Shown here piece by piece: positions 10,782-15,794 of a stretch of DNA of 38,945 bases; position 1 is the first letter of the stretch, and every line of letters starts with the position of its first letter. Position numbers and translations under genes: made by a program. The stretch is taken from contig JARLJJ010000229.1 in NCBI GenBank assembly GCA_031291275.1, positions 1 through 38,945 of the forward strand. The letters are read 5' to 3'. The notes below the pieces were generated by a model. That model was given only the letters and a program-made list of their open reading frames with translations, was not told the origin of the DNA and made no database searches. This stretch comes from Formivibrio sp. Lineage in GTDB: Bacteria; Pseudomonadota; Gammaproteobacteria; Burkholderiales; Chitinibacteraceae.

Positions 10782-11060
10782 ATGATTAAGACTTTCCGTC
10801 ATAAAGGGCTGCAAGCCTTCTTTGAAACTGGCAGCAAGGCTGGCATCCAACCACACCATGCGCCGCGCCTTGGTCGACAACTGTCACGGCTGGATGAAGC
10901 CCAAGCGCCAGAGGATATGAATTTGCCCGGATGGCGCTTGCACGGATTGGAAGGCGAGCTGGCTGGTCATTACTCGGTCATGGTTAGCGGCAATTGGCGC
11001 ATAACCTTCCGATTTGAAAATGGCGATGCCGTGCTGGTCGATTATCAGGACTACCACTGA
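10782..11060 (+). CDS. higB: HigB/RelE-family toxin (plasmid maintenance killer protein type)
   Basis: A 92-residue protein of the HigB/GraT branch of RelE-like toxins, which cleave mRNA at the ribosome. Family features: MIKTFRHKGLQAFFETGS at the N-terminus, the central APEDMNLPGWRLHGLEG block, and GHYSVMVSGNWRITFRFENGDAVLVDYQDYH at the end. Full family length. It is followed 13 bases later by a HigA antitoxin gene, in the toxin-first order typical of higBA. No Shine-Dalgarno precedes the ATG. On this element it most likely stabilises inheritance (inference). Confidence 0.92.
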   Translation: MIKTFRHKGLQAFFETGSKAGIQPHHAPRLGRQLSRLDEAQAPEDMNLPGWRLHGLEGELAGHYSVMVSGNWRITFRFENGDAVLVDYQDYH

Positions 11061-11073
11061 AAGGAATTTGAAT

Positions 11074-11379
11074 ATGAGCCGCATGTACAACCCGCCGCAT
11101 CCCGGCCTGACCTTGCGTGATGATGTATTGCCCGCATTGGGGTTATCAGTAACCGAAGCCGCACAACAATTGGATGTATCCCGCGCCGCCTTGTCGCGTG
11201 TCTTAAATGGTCGCGCCGCCATCTCACCAGAAATGGCGCTGCGTCTGGAAGGATGGCTGGGGGTCGAAAATGGTGGCCGGGCTGATTTGTGGATTGTAGA
11301 GCAAGCAGCCTATGACCTGTGGCAAGCCCGTTGCGCTGGTATGCCCAAGGTGCAGCATGCGCCGCTGATGGCGGCCTGA
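11074..11379 (+). CDS. higA: HigA-family antitoxin, HTH-Xre
   Basis: A 101-residue antidote protein with the HigA N-terminus (MYNPPHPGLTLRDDVLPALG) and an Xre-type helix-turn-helix (LSVTEAAQQLDVSRAALSRVLNGRAAISPEMALRLE, about residues 24-60). It neutralises HigB and normally represses the higBA promoter. The ATG at 11074 has AAAGGA upstream; the longer in-frame start at 11014 would lie inside higB. The following gap (11380-11468) carries a small dyad GTTCG-AC-CGAAC at 11398-11409. Confidence 0.93.
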   Translation: MSRMYNPPHPGLTLRDDVLPALGLSVTEAAQQLDVSRAALSRVLNGRAAISPEMALRLEGWLGVENGGRADLWIVEQAAYDLWQARCAGMPKVQHAPLMAA

Positions 11380-11468
11380 GAGCGGTTGCCGCGCCCAGTT
11401 CGACCGAACGAAAACCGGACGCTCTGACTCGGCTGGCGTGCAGGGATAAATGCCATTAAGGGGGCGCA

Positions 11469-12143
11469 ATGGACAAAATTACCGAGCCGAGGGTATGGTT
11501 TTTATGGTCGCAAGCGGCAGAATGCTTGGCGGACCTTCAAACCATTGAAGGTGATGCACAGGCATTGAAGATAATCAAAAGGGAGGGAGGATTTATCTAT
11601 CCGCTATTTAATGAGATTTTTCCCCCGCCAAAAGAGGAGGGTGGCGCAAAAATGCTGCTGAAAATGCACCGGCAAGCTACCTACCAAAAGATATTGGATA
11701 GGCTGTATCAAGCGGGTCGTATTAAATTTTATTCACCCGCAACACTATTGACCGTTCAATTTGGAACCGTTGCCGACCCCATTGTTTTTCATGATGAAAT
11801 AGCGTCGCAAATTATTGAGCATAGTGAGTTTCCTGTACTTAAAGTGCCTATTACTGAGTCAAAACCAGAAAACCAGCACCAGAGAAAAGATAATGAACGT
11901 GCCGACTCTTTACAATCAGAGTTGGTTGAAATTTTAGAAAAAATGACACGAGATGGGGAAAAAGCTACCGCCAGCAGGGTTATGCAAATGCTCAAGGCAC
12001 GAGCTGGAAATCCAGATAGCTGCGTTAAATCGGACACCGCTGGAGGCGTGAAATGGGAGCGTGCAGGAGGAGAAGAAGCAGAACTGTCATTGAAAAATCT
12101 GGGGAAGCGCATCTCAAGATGGAAAGATAAATACCCCCGCTAA
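11469..12143 (+). CDS. Unrecognised 224-residue element protein
   Basis: I do not recognise a family. The start is well supported by AGGGGG six bases upstream. The sequence is soluble and charged, without signal peptide or membrane segments. The first 120 residues look globular (WFLWSQAAECLADL, GGFIYPLFNEIFPPP, YQKILDRLYQAGRIKFYSP). A Lys/Glu/Asn/Gln-rich linker follows (about 126-148), then a C-terminal section with EKATASRVMQMLKARAG, CVKSDTAGGVKWERAGG and LSLKNLGKRISRWK that looks like a small winged-helix or DNA-binding module (inference from helix pattern only). It sits between the toxin-antitoxin pair and the regulatory/replication block, has its own terminator, and is richer in AT-ending codons than its neighbours. 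It could be a regulator or an accessory gene such as phage interference. Confidence 0.7.
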   Translation: MDKITEPRVWFLWSQAAECLADLQTIEGDAQALKIIKREGGFIYPLFNEIFPPPKEEGGAKMLLKMHRQATYQKILDRLYQAGRIKFYSPATLLTVQFGTVADPIVFHDEIASQIIEHSEFPVLKVPITESKPENQHQRKDNERADSLQSELVEILEKMTRDGEKATASRVMQMLKARAGNPDSCVKSDTAGGVKWERAGGEEAELSLKNLGKRISRWKDKYPR

Positions 12144-12173
12144 GCCCCCGCTAATCCGTAAAGCCCCCGCCAC

Positions 12174-12200
12174 GCCCGCTATGAAAAAGTGGGCTTTTTT
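12174..12200 (+). terminator. Terminator after the 224-residue gene, preceded by CCCCCGC repeats
   Basis: GCCCGC (12174-12179) pairs with GTGGGC (12189-12194, one G-T pair) over a nine-base loop, followed by TTTTTT. Upstream, CCCCCGC occurs three times (12134-12140, 12145-12151, 12164-12170), so alternative pairings of GTGGGC with several upstream arms are possible. Confidence 0.75.
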
Positions 12201-12213
12201 ATGCGAAACAATC

Positions 12214-12258
12214 TGTATCACCAATCAACAACGCCCCTCAGCGGGGAAAGGTGATACA
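12214..12258 (+). promoter_or_regulatory. Nested dyad spanning the ribosome binding region of the AlpA-like gene
   Basis: Outer arms TGTATCACC (12214-12222) and GGTGATACA (12250-12258) are a perfect 9-bp inverted repeat. Inside are CCCC (12234-12237) and GGGG (12243-12246) around a five-base loop. The likely Shine-Dalgarno (GGGGAAAGG, 12243-12251) lies in the right arms, two to ten bases from the GTG start at 12261. It could be an RNA hairpin limiting translation or a DNA operator. Confidence 0.6.
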
Positions 12259-12260
12259 CC

Positions 12261-12506
12261 GTGAAAACCATCCATCAAACCTATGACGGGGTAGTTCAAG
12301 CAGCCATTCCATACGGACTTGCCGCCGTCGCTGGCAACCGCGACACACTGCCAACCAATGAAGCCGCTATAGCAATTAATCGTGCCAGTCAAACTTTGCG
12401 CAAATGGGCCTGTCTAGAGAATGGACCAATCCGACCGATTCGCATTCATGGGCGACTGGCTTGGCGGGTAGCAGACCTTGCTGCATTGCTGAACGGGGGG
12501 GGCTGA
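12261..12506 (+). CDS. AlpA/excisionase-like small DNA-binding protein
   Basis: An 81-residue protein whose C-terminal half (LPTNEAAIAINRASQTLRKWACLENGPIRPIRIHGRLAWRVADLAALL) has the MerR/AlpA/excisionase winged-helix pattern: a first helix choosing the domain, a recognition helix with TLRKW, and a wing with IRIHGRLAWRV. Proteins of this type in small integrative elements act as recombination directionality factors or master activators. The GTG start at 12261 follows a strong dyad that includes the Shine-Dalgarno. Its stop is one base before the next ATG, so the following gene is translationally coupled. Confidence 0.75.
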   Translation: MKTIHQTYDGVVQAAIPYGLAAVAGNRDTLPTNEAAIAINRASQTLRKWACLENGPIRPIRIHGRLAWRVADLAALLNGGG

Positions 12507-12507
12507 A

Positions 12508-12888
12508 ATGAAAAAGCGCCCGATTCCTCCGAAGAAAAATCAAGCGCCCTGTGACAAGGACATTCTACCAGAGCAGCCAGACCTGTTTCCCAATACTGAA
12601 CTAATAGGCTGCTTTGCTGGCACCAACAACCCGCGACACTTGCGCGTACTTGAAGCACTGCTAGCCCACCCGAGAATGCGCGAGGATGTGGATAAGATTG
12701 CTGGTGCCTCCAATGGCCCGCAACTAATTGACGAGTTGCAGGGCAAGGGGCTGGAAATACCATGCAAGCGAATCCCCAAACGTGACCGCGATGGAAAGGG
12801 GACCCACCCCGGACAATACCGATTCACCGACAATGACCGTCGCCTGTATCTGGAATGGAAAGCTACGCGGGAGGCCACACCATGCTAA
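12508..12888 (+). CDS. Small winged-helix protein (HTH_39-like)
   Basis: A 126-residue protein. After a Pro/Lys-rich N-terminus (residues 1-45), the segment RHLRVLEALLAHPRMREDVDKIAGASNGPQLIDELQGKGLEIPCKRIPKRDRDG through YRFTDNDRRLY has the helix-turn-helix plus wing layout of the HTH_39-like family common in phages and integrated elements. It is probably a DNA-binding regulator or accessory to replication. The ATG follows the AlpA-like stop by one base, and GGGGGG lies upstream as ribosome binding site. The 3' end overlaps a 25-codon reading frame with a strong Shine-Dalgarno. Confidence 0.7.
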   Translation: MKKRPIPPKKNQAPCDKDILPEQPDLFPNTELIGCFAGTNNPRHLRVLEALLAHPRMREDVDKIAGASNGPQLIDELQGKGLEIPCKRIPKRDRDGKGTHPGQYRFTDNDRRLYLEWKATREATPC

Positions 12889-12959
12889 CCACGCTGAGAC
12901 GCGCAATAGCACGCCTTCTGTGGCATTGCCGGCTGTGCCTGTGCGGGGTGCGACCATGA
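12882..12959 (+). CDS. Possible 25-residue basic Cys-containing peptide coupling two genes
   Basis: The ATG at 12882 is seven bases after GGGAGG (12869-12874), the best Shine-Dalgarno of this block. The frame overlaps the end of the upstream gene by 7 bp and ends with ATGA over the next start at 12956. The product would be Arg-rich with three Cys (MLTTLRRAIARLLWHCRLCL, then CGVRP). It may be a real peptide or only a leader that delivers ribosomes to the weakly initiated replication gene. Confidence 0.45.
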   Translation: MLTTLRRAIARLLWHCRLCLCGVRP

Positions 12960-13603
12960 GCCGGGGCAAACGCAAATCTACCGGGCGGGATGGTCAGCAG
13001 TTTGTAGCGCTACCGTTTGTGGTGCTGGATAGTCCGGCTTACTTAGGGTTGCCTTATCCTTCATGCGCTCTACTGCTTGAACTGGCCCGGCAATATACAG
13101 GCTCGAACAATGGCAAGTTGGTGTTGTGTGACAAATTCCTGGCCCCGCGTAACTGGAAAAGCGCCGACGTGATTAACCGAGCCAAGGCGCATTTGCTTGA
13201 GTCTGGTTTGATTCAGGAAACGCGCAAAGGGCAACGTCCCAACAAGGCAAGCTGGTATGCCCTGACGTGGCAAACATTGGACTGGTCGCCGGAAATGGAT
13301 ATTCAGCGTAACGGGTTCGAGCGTGGTGCTTATCTGAAAAACAAAAAGCGACCCCCGGCAGGCGGAGTAGAGCACATGCGGATAGCACCGGCAGGCGGAG
13401 TAAAGGGCTTGCCTGCTACTCCGCCTGACGGAGCTATGCAAAGGGATAACATGCCTTCGCCTACTCCGTTAGGCGGAGACTATCTAGATGTTGCCATCTG
13501 TACTGATGATGCGGGTAGGGATGAGATGACAGGTGAGTTTGTGCCAATGCCAATGAATCAGACTGTCCAAACTCAGGCATGGGCTGCTGATGAGATGGCG
13601 TAA
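12956..13603 (+). CDS. Putative replication initiator (lambda O-like layout) with iterons in the gene
   Basis: A 215-residue protein. Residues 1-105 (FVALPFVVLDSPAYLGLPYP, ALLLELARQYTGSNNGKLVL, WKSADVINRAKAHLLESGLI, ASWYALTWQTLDW) have the winged-helix pattern of N-terminal DNA-binding domains seen in phage and plasmid replication proteins. A low-complexity linker with four Pro/Gly motifs (PPAGGV, APAGGV, TPPDGA, TPLGGD) spans about 132-175, and an acidic tail ends the protein. The DNA for the linker contains four CTCCG-N5-CGGAG-type dyads, as in phage lambda, where the origin lies inside gene O. The ATG at 12956 overlaps the stop of a 25-codon frame; the open frame back to 12728 runs through the preceding gene and is not used here. 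Function is inferred; the family is known to me only as uncharacterised element proteins. Confidence 0.65.
   Translation: MSRGKRKSTGRDGQQFVALPFVVLDSPAYLGLPYPSCALLLELARQYTGSNNGKLVLCDKFLAPRNWKSADVINRAKAHLLESGLIQETRKGQRPNKASWYALTWQTLDWSPEMDIQRNGFERGAYLKNKKRPPAGGVEHMRIAPAGGVKGLPATPPDGAMQRDNMPSPTPLGGDYLDVAICTDDAGRDEMTGEFVPMPMNQTVQTQAWAADEMA
13353..13478. repeat. Four iteron-like hyphenated dyads (candidate replication origin)
   Basis: Fifteen-base units at 13353-13367 (CCCCGGCAGGCGGAG), 13386-13400 (CACCGGCAGGCGGAG), 13419-13433 (CTCCGCCTGACGGAG) and 13464-13478 (CTCCGTTAGGCGGAG). The last two are perfect CTCCG/CGGAG dyads; the first two have one mismatched arm base. With the asymmetric AGG spacer and a flanking TA, units 1, 2 and 4 point one way and unit 3 the other. 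Starts are 33, 33 and 45 bp apart. All lie in the same codon phase, so a protein repeat is the competing explanation. Confidence 0.65.
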
Positions 13604-13628
13604 CCTTTGCCACGGAGAGGAAGGCATT

Positions 13629-13697
13629 ATGCCGGCAGTTATAGTTGTGGATTTTTTCACGGTTTCCGATAGGGTTTTGCAACAGCAATCCCAATAA
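13629..13697 (+). CDS. Possible 22-residue peptide with strong ribosome binding site
   Basis: The ATG at 13629 is preceded by GAGAGGAAGG (13615-13624), one of the best Shine-Dalgarno sequences in the element. The product would be MPAVIVVDFFTVSDRVLQQQ plus two residues. The stop TAA overlaps a further ATG at 13697 that opens a frame running into the next gene out of phase. It may be a leader or a remnant; function unknown. Confidence 0.3.
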   Translation: MPAVIVVDFFTVSDRVLQQQSQ

Positions 13698-13773
13698 TGG
13701 TGCGGGTTATGGCGATCAGTTTTCCTGAGTTTCTCCGCATTTCCACACAAAACGAACTATTACGGGTGACACG

Positions 13774-14019
13774 ATGGCTAGGACGTGGACAGACGAACAA
13801 AAGGCCCGGCAGGCGGCACTTATCCACTCATGGAAGCCTTGGGCGAAATCCACAGGGCCGCGAACCACGGCAGGCAAAGCGGCATCCTCTAAGAATGTGG
13901 TTGTTGGTCAGAAGCGCAAGCAACTGGCCATCAAAGAAGCAACCCAAGAGCTACATGCGGCACAGGCGAAACTTTGGGCGCTGACCAAAACGCGCAAAGC
14001 GTGGTGGGAGCGCCTGTAG
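13774..14019 (+). CDS. Small basic protein with HSWKPWxKSTGPRT motif
   Basis: An 81-residue Lys/Arg-rich protein. The motif ALIHSWKPWAKSTGPRTTAGKAASSKN recurs in short uncharacterised proteins of proteobacteria and cyanobacteria, often on mobile DNA. The rest is a charged helix ending in WWERL. Only a weak GGGTG precedes the ATG. The overlapping frame 13697-13984 is less likely because it lacks any family motif. Function unknown; small size and basic charge suggest nucleic-acid binding. Confidence 0.65.
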   Translation: MARTWTDEQKARQAALIHSWKPWAKSTGPRTTAGKAASSKNVVVGQKRKQLAIKEATQELHAAQAKLWALTKTRKAWWERL

Positions 14020-14042
14020 TCCCAAACGGGTAAGGTGCCACT

Positions 14043-14501
14043 TCATGGTGCAAAATTGTGCACCGAGCCGTCTGTGGCAACCTCAAACCAAAAGCTTGTA
14101 TAGATACCCCGACCCACCCCTGGCATTGTAGAAATATAATCCCCAGTTAGTAGCTCGCCGTCGTTACCAATTACACGGAGCACATTTTTGGGCTGACCTT
14201 GGGTAAGATGCATGCCAACATGGGCTGCATAGATTCCCGCAGGCACAGGCTGGGGTGGCACAAACCGCACGATGTATGAATTCGATACTTTCGCGTCCAT
14301 CCAAGCGCCAGCGCCGGTACCCCCTCGATTTATTGGATTGACTATCGATGCCGTGAATTCGGTTCCCGGTGGCAGGTTTGTCTTAATTTCAATGATGGGT
14401 TTGAAGTTGTTGGGGATTACCCCTATGTCTAAACTCACGTCCAAAGCTTTTGCATTGGCAGCAATGAATAACCCAATGAATAACAAGATGGTTTTCTTCA
14501 T
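14043..14501 (-). CDS. Secreted hypothetical protein (152 aa), element cargo
   Basis: A 152-residue protein with a clear Sec signal peptide (MKKTILLFIGLFIAANAKA, cleavage before LDVSLD), so it is exported to the periplasm or beyond. The mature part is beta-rich in appearance (VSLDIGVIPNNFKPIIEIKT, SYIVRFVPPQPVPAG, IYTSFWFEVATDG). I recognise no domain; a pilus-like or immunoglobulin-like fold is only a guess. The ATG at 14501 has AGGGA six bases upstream; a GTG at 14504 is the alternative. It is the only protein gene of the element on the minus strand and faces the rest, as expected for independently expressed cargo. Confidence 0.75.
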   Translation of the reverse strand: MKKTILLFIGLFIAANAKALDVSLDIGVIPNNFKPIIEIKTNLPPGTEFTASIVNPINRGGTGAGAWMDAKVSNSYIVRFVPPQPVPAGIYAAHVGMHLTQGQPKNVLRVIGNDGELLTGDYISTMPGVGRGIYTSFWFEVATDGSVHNFAP

Positions 14502-14595
14502 CACAAGTCCCTTGAGATGATTTTTCCTAATACTGGAACAGTAGCTGATGTGGCCAGTTGTTGCAGAAAAAGACTACAGGATGGCTGCGCGCGCA

Positions 14596-14634
14596 CTAGA
14601 AAGCAAAAAGCCCAATCTTGATGGCTGGGCTAAG
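14596..14634 (-). terminator. Terminator of tRNA-Leu (paralogue of the one at 14810-14848)
   Basis: On the minus strand AGCCCA (14626-14631) pairs with TGGGCT (14609-14614), followed by TTTTGC. It shares 20 leading and 9 trailing bases with 14810-14848, around a 10-base variable loop region. Confidence 0.75.
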
Positions 14635-14658
14635 CTTGCTACTCGACTGGTTTTTAAC

Positions 14659-14743
14659 TGGTGCGAGCGGGGAGAATCGAACTCCCATGCCTTGCGGCGC
14701 TGGAACCTAAATCCAGTGCGTCTACCAATTTCGCCACGCTCGC
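14659..14743 (-). tRNA. tRNA-Leu(UAG), carried inside the element
   Basis: An 85-base tRNA with encoded CCA, perfect 7-bp acceptor (GCGAGCG/CGCTCGC), D-arm GGCGAAATTGGTAGACGC, anticodon stem CTGGA/TCCAG with loop TTTAGGT (anticodon TAG), a long type II variable arm (CGCCGCAAGGCAT), and T-arm GGGAGTTCGATTCTCCC. It looks fully functional. It lies between the last cargo gene and attR, inside the 53-bp repeats and inside the right 18-bp repeat, so it belongs to the element. I see no clear promoter of its own, and a terminator separates it from tRNA-Lys. Confidence 0.97.
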
Positions 14744-14787
14744 ATGCTGCAACGGTTTCTGGTGTTGCCAATGTATTGACGAAAAAG

Positions 14788-14805
14788 CTACATGGTGGCT
14801 ACATG
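14788..14805 (+). repeat. Right copy of the 18-bp end repeat
   Basis: Identical to 9414-9431 and in the same orientation. It is 53 bases inside attR, between the tRNA-Lys terminator and tRNA-Leu. The left copy is 132 bases inside attL. Candidate arm-type or excisionase site. Confidence 0.7.
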
Positions 14806-14809
14806 GACT

Positions 14810-14848
14810 CTAGAAAGCAAAAAGCCCAACGTTGTGAGTTGGGCTAAG
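14810..14848 (-). terminator. Element-supplied terminator for the restored tRNA-Lys
   Basis: An 8-bp stem, AGCCCAAC (14838-14845 on the minus strand) with GTTGGGCT (14823-14830), around a seven-base loop and followed by TTTT. It lies 17 bases after the tRNA-Lys CCA end, on the element side of attR, and so replaces the original terminator now stranded at 9191-9224. Confidence 0.85.
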
Positions 14849-14857
14849 TGCTTGATA

Positions 14858-14910
14858 TCTTTGGTGGGCTGTGAGTGGCTCGAACACTCGACCTACGGAT
14901 TAAGAGTCCG
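14858..14910. repeat. attR: 53-bp direct repeat within intact tRNA-Lys(CUU)
   Basis: Identical to 9230-9282. The 3' half of the tRNA here came with the element, and the 5' half beyond 14910 is chromosomal, so the tRNA gene is rebuilt by integration. Confidence 0.93.
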
Positions 14911-14937
14911 CTGCTCTACCAACTGAGCTAACAACCC
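14862..14937 (-). tRNA. tRNA-Lys(CUU), integration target
   Basis: A 76-base tRNA with encoded CCA. Acceptor GGGTTGT/ACAGCCC (one T-G pair), D-arm AGCTCAGTTGGTAGAGC, anticodon loop CTCTTAA (anticodon CTT), and perfect T-stem GAGTG/CACTC. Its 3' half from the anticodon arm belongs to the 53-bp repeat. It is second in a two-gene lysine tRNA unit read from the promoter at 15078-15105. Confidence 0.97.
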
Positions 14938-14981
14938 AACGAGGCGCGCATTGTAATGCGCTTTTATTCTCTGTGCAAGAC

Positions 14982-15057
14982 TGGTAGGCCGTGCGGGATT
15001 CGAACCTGCGACCAACGGATTAAAAGTCCGCTGCTCTACCAACTGAGCTAACGACCC
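14982..15057 (-). tRNA. tRNA-Lys(UUU) with T-stem mismatch
   Basis: A 76-base tRNA with encoded CCA and anticodon loop CTTTTAA (anticodon TTT). The 5' half matches tRNA-Lys(CUU) closely. The T-stem is GCAGG/CCCGC with an A-C mismatch at its third pair, and the first acceptor pair is G-T. It is still likely to be processed and charged, but it is less perfect than its neighbour. Confidence 0.95.
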
Positions 15058-15077
15058 GCCTCGTACAGAGAGGCGTG

Positions 15078-15105
15078 ATTATAAAGACTGCGCTTTATCT
15101 GTCAA
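15078..15105 (-). promoter_or_regulatory. Promoter of the tRNA-Lys unit
   Basis: On the minus strand TTGACA (15100-15105) and TATAAT (15078-15083) are both perfect consensus hexamers with a 16-base spacer. The -10 ends 20 bases before the tRNA-Lys(UUU) 5' end. The C/G-rich stretch after the -10 (CACGCC) is typical of stringently controlled stable-RNA promoters. Confidence 0.9.
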
Positions 15106-15306
15106 CCTTTTCCGATAAACAAGACGTGTATTGGGTCGAAAAAATACAAGTCGCCGAATCCTTGGGGGCATAAAATCTGCCAGTGTTGGCTTGTTCCACT
15201 GTGATTTTCAGCGAGAATGTATTTCGGTCTGTCATGATGGCGCCGCTGATTTTTCTGAGTCACTGTGCTGCTTTAGTTGATCAATTAACCTGAAAAGAGA
15301 GTTGCC

Positions 15307-15693
15307 ATGCGTGTTCTTCATACCATGATCCGGGTCGGTGACCTGGATCGTTCCATCAAGTTCTACACTGAAGTGCTTGGGATGCAGGTGCTTAGCCGTT
15401 CGGATTATCCGGAAGGCAAATTTACCAATGTATTTGTTGGCTATGGCAGCAAGGAAGACGGGGCTACGATTGAACTGACCTATAACTACGGTGTCGATAA
15501 GTATGAACCTGGTACCGGGTTTGGTCATATCGCGGTGTCCGTGCCCGATGCTTATGCTGCATGTGCCGAGATCAAGCGTCTTGGTGGTGTGGTTACCCGA
15601 GAGGCTGGTCCGATGAAGCATGGCACTACCGTGATCGCGTTTGCCAGTGATCCGGATGGCTATAAAATTGAATTGATTGAGAAGAAAAACTGA
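15307..15693 (+). CDS. gloA: Lactoylglutathione lyase (glyoxalase I)
   Basis: A 128-residue cytoplasmic enzyme that converts the methylglyoxal-glutathione hemithioacetal to S-lactoylglutathione. The length is that of short bacterial, nickel-type GloA. All four metal ligands are present: H5 (VLHTMIRV), E56 (ATIELTYN), H74 (GFGHIAV) and E122 (YKIELIE), with the [11 protein letters not shown] signature at the end. A GAGAG ribosome binding site precedes the ATG, and a strong terminator follows, so it is a single-gene unit. Confidence 0.96.
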   Translation: MRVLHTMIRVGDLDRSIKFYTEVLGMQVLSRSDYPEGKFTNVFVGYGSKEDGATIELTYNYGVDKYEPGTGFGHIAVSVPDAYAACAEIKRLGGVVTREAGPMKHGTTVIAFASDPDGYKIELIEKKN

Positions 15694-15726
15694 CTAGTGC
15701 GCTGCTGATTCATTTTTGGCATTCAG

Positions 15727-15760
15727 AAAGCGGCCGAAGCAGGCCGCTTTTTTATTTTTT
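15727..15760 (+). terminator. Strong terminator after gloA
   Basis: A perfect 9-bp stem AAAGCGGCC/GGCCGCTTT (15727-15735, 15742-15750) with a six-base loop, followed by a run of nearly all T to 15760. Confidence 0.92.
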
Positions 15761-15794
15761 CGGCCGGTTTTAAATGATGCCAGGGAGTTTGCGG

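Larger units (their letters stand above)
9230..14910. mobile_element. Compact tRNA-Lys-integrated element with integrase, HigBA and putative replication module
   Basis: Exact 53-bp direct repeats (9230-9282 and 14858-14910) bound the segment; each is the 3' half of tRNA-Lys(CUU) from the anticodon stem onward. The right copy is part of the complete tRNA gene, and the left copy is the displaced original 3' half. Inside: tyrosine integrase, HigB/HigA, an unknown gene, an AlpA-like and a second HTH protein, a putative replication initiator with internal iterons, a small conserved protein, a secreted protein and tRNA-Leu. There is no terminase, capsid, portal, relaxase or conjugation gene, so it is too small for an autonomous phage or ICE. 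Satellite, minimal integrative plasmid or decayed prophage remain possible. Intact ends and an intact integrase argue that it may still be excisable. Confidence 0.9.

Noticed and set aside
12728-12955. N-terminal extension of the replication-like gene
   Set aside because: This part overlaps the HTH gene in another frame; the family-like N-terminus begins at 12956.
13697-13984. Frame of 95 codons overlapping the HSWKPW protein
   Set aside because: The overlapping 13774 frame carries a known recurring motif; this frame becomes an Arg-rich shadow.
9283-14857. CRISPR array or oriT within the element
   Set aside because: The repeats seen are too few and too irregular for CRISPR, and no relaxase or nic-like region was recognised.
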